From DAIRUQ01 sp036803245 (GTDB lineage Bacteria > Chloroflexota > Anaerolineae > UBA1429), in the NCBI GenBank assembly GCA_036803245.1, contig DAIRUQ010000110.1:1-8032 (forward strand): 8,032 bases of DNA. The letters are read 5' to 3'. Positions 6,563 through 8,032 of the stretch are shown one piece after another. Made by a program: the position numbers and the translations under genes. How positions within the stretch are numbered: the first letter of the stretch is position 1; each line of letters opens with the position of its first letter. The notes below the pieces were generated by a model. That model did no database searches, was not told the DNA's origin, and saw only the letters and a program-made list of their open reading frames with translations.

Positions 6563-6662
6563 CGGCGGCGGATGGGTGCGGCGGCGCAGCAGGGCGCGTT
6601 TGACCAGTTTCCCGTGGACACGATCGTGCCGCAGTACGAGGCGGTGTACCAGCGGGTGGTGG
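6563..6662 (+). repeat. direct repeat A, copy 2 (displaced bshA tail)
   Basis: This is the second copy of the bshA 3' end, 875 bp downstream of the first and 94/100 identical by hand alignment. It is fused in frame behind the truncated antitoxin start and ends VVEQ-stop at 6670. The promoter of the RelE-type toxin begins immediately after that stop. This copy lacks the G8 run of the functional gene. Confidence 0.95.
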
Positions 6663-6671
6663 AGCAATGAG

Positions 6672-6700
6672 TTGCGTGCTCATAACACATATGTTATAAT
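6672..6700 (+). promoter_or_regulatory. promoter of the RelE/HigB-XRE module
   Basis: TTGCGT (6672-6677), a 17-bp spacer and a perfect TATAAT (6695-6700) lie just after the chimeric ORF stop and 23 bp before the toxin ATG. It is the strongest sigma70-like promoter in the window and sits in a conspicuously AT-rich patch of GC-rich DNA. Confidence 0.7.
6682..6697 (+). promoter_or_regulatory. palindromic operator candidate overlapping the -10 box
   Basis: ATAACA (6682-6687) and TGTTAT (6692-6697) form a perfect 6-bp inverted repeat around CATA, and the right arm runs into the -10 hexamer. Type II antitoxins with an XRE domain usually repress their own promoter through such sites, so binding by the antitoxin encoded at 7058 is the natural inference. 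Not proven from sequence. Confidence 0.55.
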
Positions 6701-6722
6701 CTGGTAGTCGAGGGTGTAGGTG

Positions 6723-7058
6723 ATGTGGAAAGTCTCCTTCTACCATGACGCTCGTGGCCGATCGCCTGTCATCGAGTACCTTGATGGTTTGGTGGCGAGA
6801 GATCGGGCGAGGGTTGCTCGCTACCTTGAGCTTTTGCGTGAGTTTGGTCCCAGGCTAGCGATGCCACACGCGCGCCATCTCGATGGCGATCTCTGGGAGT
6901 TGAGGCCTGGCGCCCATCGAGTCATATATGCTGCGGTGGCTTGTGAACGTGTCGTGTTACTGCACGCGTTCAGAAAAAAGTCCCGGAAGACGCCACGGCG
7001 CGAGATCGAGAGGGCGCGGCATTGCTTGGCTGACTTGGAGGCCAGAGGAGGCTACTGA
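6723..7058 (+). CDS. higB: RelE/HigB-type toxin, phage Gp49-like family
   Basis: This 111-residue basic protein is of the RelE/ParE superfamily, Gp49-like (HigB) branch. The N-terminal WKVSFYHDARGRSPVIEYLDGL, the DLWELR core at residues 56-61, HRVIYAAV, and HAFRKKSRKTPRREIERA from residue 81 are the family blocks. Members of this group are usually ribosome-dependent mRNA-cutting toxins neutralised by an XRE antitoxin encoded immediately downstream. That is the order here: its TGA and the antitoxin ATG share one base (TGATG, 7056-7060). GTG 6720 is an alternative start two codons' width upstream boundary (one extra codon); ATG 6723 is preferred for its spacing from GAGGG (6710-6714). It has its own promoter and operator. 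Toxicity is inferred from family and context. Confidence 0.88.
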   Translation: MWKVSFYHDARGRSPVIEYLDGLVARDRARVARYLELLREFGPRLAMPHARHLDGDLWELRPGAHRVIYAAVACERVVLLHAFRKKSRKTPRREIERARHCLADLEARGGY

Positions 7059-7360
7059 TGAGTGAAGAGTTGGTGAGCCTGGACCGGTGGCTTCAGGCAC
7101 AGGTTGCGGAGCCCGCATTTCGCCGCGAGTACGAGGCGCTGGAGCCCAATCACCAGATTGCGCGGTTGCGAATCCTGCGCGGCCTCACCCAAGAGGAACT
7201 GGCTCAGCGAGCCGGCACCCAGCAGCCGAGCATCGCCCGCATCGAGAGCGGTCGGCGGCGGGTCAGCCTGGATATGCTGGAGCGCATCGCCGAGGCACTG
7301 GATGCGGACCTCTTGGTGACGCTGCGACCAAGGCAGGCCGGCGATGGCGCTAGTGCTTGA
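7058..7360 (+). CDS. higA: XRE-family antitoxin (HigA-like)
   Basis: This 100-residue protein is an antitoxin of the HigA type. The helical N-terminal arm LDRWLQAQVAEPAFRREYEAL (residues 8-28) is probably involved in toxin contact. It is followed by a Cro/C1-type helix-turn-helix from about residue 36 to 85. Within this, LTQEELAQRAGTQQPSIARI covers the two DNA-contact helices and SLDMLERIAEALDADL covers the last helices. It should bind the cognate RelE-like toxin and repress the promoter at 6672-6700. The start codon overlaps the toxin stop. The first 30 codons are duplicated 600 bp upstream inside the chimeric ORF. Its 3' end overlaps the GNAT gene by 17 bp. Family assignment is firm; the binding site is inferred. 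Confidence 0.9.
   Translation: MSEELVSLDRWLQAQVAEPAFRREYEALEPNHQIARLRILRGLTQEELAQRAGTQQPSIARIESGRRRVSLDMLERIAEALDADLLVTLRPRQAGDGASA
7077..7140 (+). repeat. direct repeat B, copy 2 (in the intact XRE antitoxin gene)
   Basis: This is the parental-looking copy of repeat B, covering antitoxin codons 7-28. It matches 6477-6540 with 61 of 64 bases identical at a 600-bp offset. Here the sequence continues into a complete helix-turn-helix gene. Confidence 0.93.
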
Positions 7361-7850
7361 TGGCGACGAGGCGCTCCTCCGCCCGCTCAGGCGTGAGGAC
7401 GAGCCGATTCTCTGGGAGATGCTCTATCACGCCATCCATGTCCCCGAGGGTGCTGCCCCGCCACCGCGCGAGATCGTGCGCGAGCCAGGCCTGCGGCACT
7501 ATGTGCAAGGGTGGGGGCGTGTGGGCGACCTGGGGGTCTTGGCGGAGGTTGGCGGCATGCCTGTGGGAGCGGCCTGGGCGCGGCTGCTGACGGGCGACGA
7601 CCGTGGCTACGGCTATGTCGATGACGCCACCGCCGAGCTCTCCATCGCCGTGCTCCCCGCGTACCGAGGCCGACGCATCGGCACGCGGCTCCTGGAGCGC
7701 CTGTTGGACGCTGCGCGGGAGCGGGGGCAAGACCTCTGCCTCAGCGTCCAGGCGGATAACGCCGCCCGCCGCCTCTACGAACGGATGGGGTTCGTGACGC
7801 TGGCCGAGGAGGGCGGCGCGCTGACCATGGTGCGGCGGTGGGGTTGCTAG
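7344..7850 (+). CDS. GNAT-family N-acetyltransferase
   Basis: This 168-residue protein has a single GNAT fold, which transfers an acetyl group from acetyl-CoA to an amine. The N-terminal LLRPLRREDEPILWEML (about 11-27) is the usual first strand and helix. Motif A reads ELSIAVLPAYRGRRIGTRLL, with the pyrophosphate-binding loop YRGRRIG at residues 107-113. Motif B is NAARRLYERMGF at 139-150. The substrate is not evident; small amines, amino sugars, antibiotics and protein N-termini are all possible. The ATG lies within the 3' end of the antitoxin gene (17-bp overlap) without a clear Shine-Dalgarno, suggesting coupled translation. Its high-GC codon use resembles the bsh genes more than the MNT/HEPN pair. 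It may therefore be the old chromosomal neighbour of bshA, now separated from it by the toxin-antitoxin block. Confidence 0.88.
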   Translation: MALVLDGDEALLRPLRREDEPILWEMLYHAIHVPEGAAPPPREIVREPGLRHYVQGWGRVGDLGVLAEVGGMPVGAAWARLLTGDDRGYGYVDDATAELSIAVLPAYRGRRIGTRLLERLLDAARERGQDLCLSVQADNAARRLYERMGFVTLAEEGGALTMVRRWGC

Positions 7851-7875
7851 GTGACGGATGGCCGCCTCTAGACCA

Positions 7876-7908
7876 AACGGGCCGAGCCCAGAGAGGGCTC
7901 GGCCCGTT
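7876..7908 (+). terminator. strong hairpin between convergent genes, probable bidirectional terminator
   Basis: A perfect 14-bp stem (7876-7889 pairing with 7895-7908, almost all G-C) closes a 5-base AGAGA loop, 26 bp after the GNAT stop and 29 bp before the end of the minus-strand gene. The position between convergent genes fits a shared terminator. No long T tract follows on either strand (only GTTGT on +, a short TTT on -), so termination efficiency is uncertain. Confidence 0.7.
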
Positions 7909-7936
7909 GTGACGCCAGCACTAGCCTGGTTCTGAG

Positions 7937-8032
7937 CTAGGCCTCCACGAACAGATACAGGCGCGTGCCCTGCAGCGCCTGGGGCACCGTCAGGCGGACG
8001 CCTCCATCGACGGCCTCCCAGGCTGCGGGCTG
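7937..8032 (-). CDS. C-terminal end of an unidentified protein (truncated by window edge)
   Basis: On the minus strand a frame is open from the right edge for 31 codons and ends in TAG at 7937-7939. The translated tail begins QPAAWEAVDGG and ends with the strand-like LQGTRLYLFVEA. High-GC third positions and a stop placed just beyond a convergent hairpin support a real gene end. I do not recognise the family; a beta-rich C-terminal domain of a larger enzyme is only a guess from the alternating hydrophobic pattern. Too little is visible to assign a function. Confidence 0.5.
   Translation of the reverse strand, partial: QPAAWEAVDGGVRLTVPQALQGTRLYLFVEA

Larger units (their letters stand above)
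6455..6670 (+). pseudogene. chimeric remnant: XRE-antitoxin N-terminus fused to BshA C-terminal tail
   Basis: The 71-codon frame opens with GTG overlapping the hepT stop (GTGA) and is made of two foreign pieces. Residues 9-29 (LDQWLQAQVAEPAFRREYEAL) match the N-terminus of the complete XRE antitoxin encoded at 7058, but the copy stops before the helix-turn-helix. From about residue 36 on (RRMGAAAQQGAFDQFPVD through YQRVVEQ) it matches the C-terminus of BshA. The join falls at about 6563-6570, where both parents resemble each other. No intact domain remains, so I call it a fusion remnant of duplication. Still, it is open, in frame on both sides and translationally coupled to hepT, so a small expressed protein cannot be excluded; the antitoxin part could in principle still contact a toxin. 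Confidence 0.75.

Noticed and set aside
5688..6662. Transposon or IS element as the cause of the duplicated bshA tail
   Set aside because: No transposase frame, no terminal inverted repeats and no short target-site duplication are visible. The repeats are 100 bp long and coding, which fits recombination better.
5688..7140. CRISPR-like repeat array
   Set aside because: There are only two different repeats with two copies each, with coding spacers of hundreds of bases; not a CRISPR pattern.

Overview
This is a GC-rich, gene-dense bacterial chromosomal window read almost entirely on the + strand. It has three zones. The first is the end of a V/A-type ATPase operon. The second is a compact bacillithiol biosynthesis operon. 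The third is a small accessory block of toxin-antitoxin genes inserted behind bshA. A V/A-type rotary ATPase, a full bacillithiol gene set and high GC would suit Deinococcota (Thermus/Deinococcus-like) or Chloroflexota. The sequence alone does not decide between them, and no rRNA, tRNA or CRISPR is present to help.

Layout. Positions 3-1519 hold the 3' part of the V/A-ATPase B subunit gene and the complete D subunit gene, overlapping by ATGA. About 100 bp of intergenic DNA with a weak candidate promoter follows. Next comes a tightly packed, partly overlapping run: a class I SAM-dependent methyltransferase (1624-2379), bshC (2376-3959), bshB (3946-4662) and bshA (4674-5801). Together BshA, BshB and BshC are predicted to make bacillithiol: GlcNAc-malate synthesis, deacetylation, then cysteine addition. 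The methyltransferase is translationally coupled to bshC and is a reasonable candidate for a thiol-tailoring enzyme such as one making N-methyl-bacillithiol.

From 5798 to about 7360 lies the accessory block. It holds an MNT/HEPN (MntA/HepT, type VII) pair whose first gene starts on the bshA stop codon. It is followed by a short chimeric ORF, then a promoter with a palindromic operator-like site, then a RelE/HigB-type toxin with an XRE antitoxin. A GNAT acetyltransferase overlaps the antitoxin end and closes the + strand run. A strong 14-bp hairpin lies between it and the end of a partial minus-strand gene at the window edge.

The most interesting signal is repeat structure. The last 100 bp of bshA recur 875 bp downstream (94/100 identical), and the 5' end of the XRE antitoxin gene recurs 600 bp upstream of itself. 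The two extra copies are fused in frame at 6563, making a chimeric 71-codon ORF. The order is A1 - MNT/HEPN - B1|A2 - RelE - B2. This is what a tandem duplication of a [bshA tail - toxin - antitoxin start] unit would leave, with the toxin cargo differing between the two units. It suggests a locus behind bshA where toxin-antitoxin modules are exchanged.
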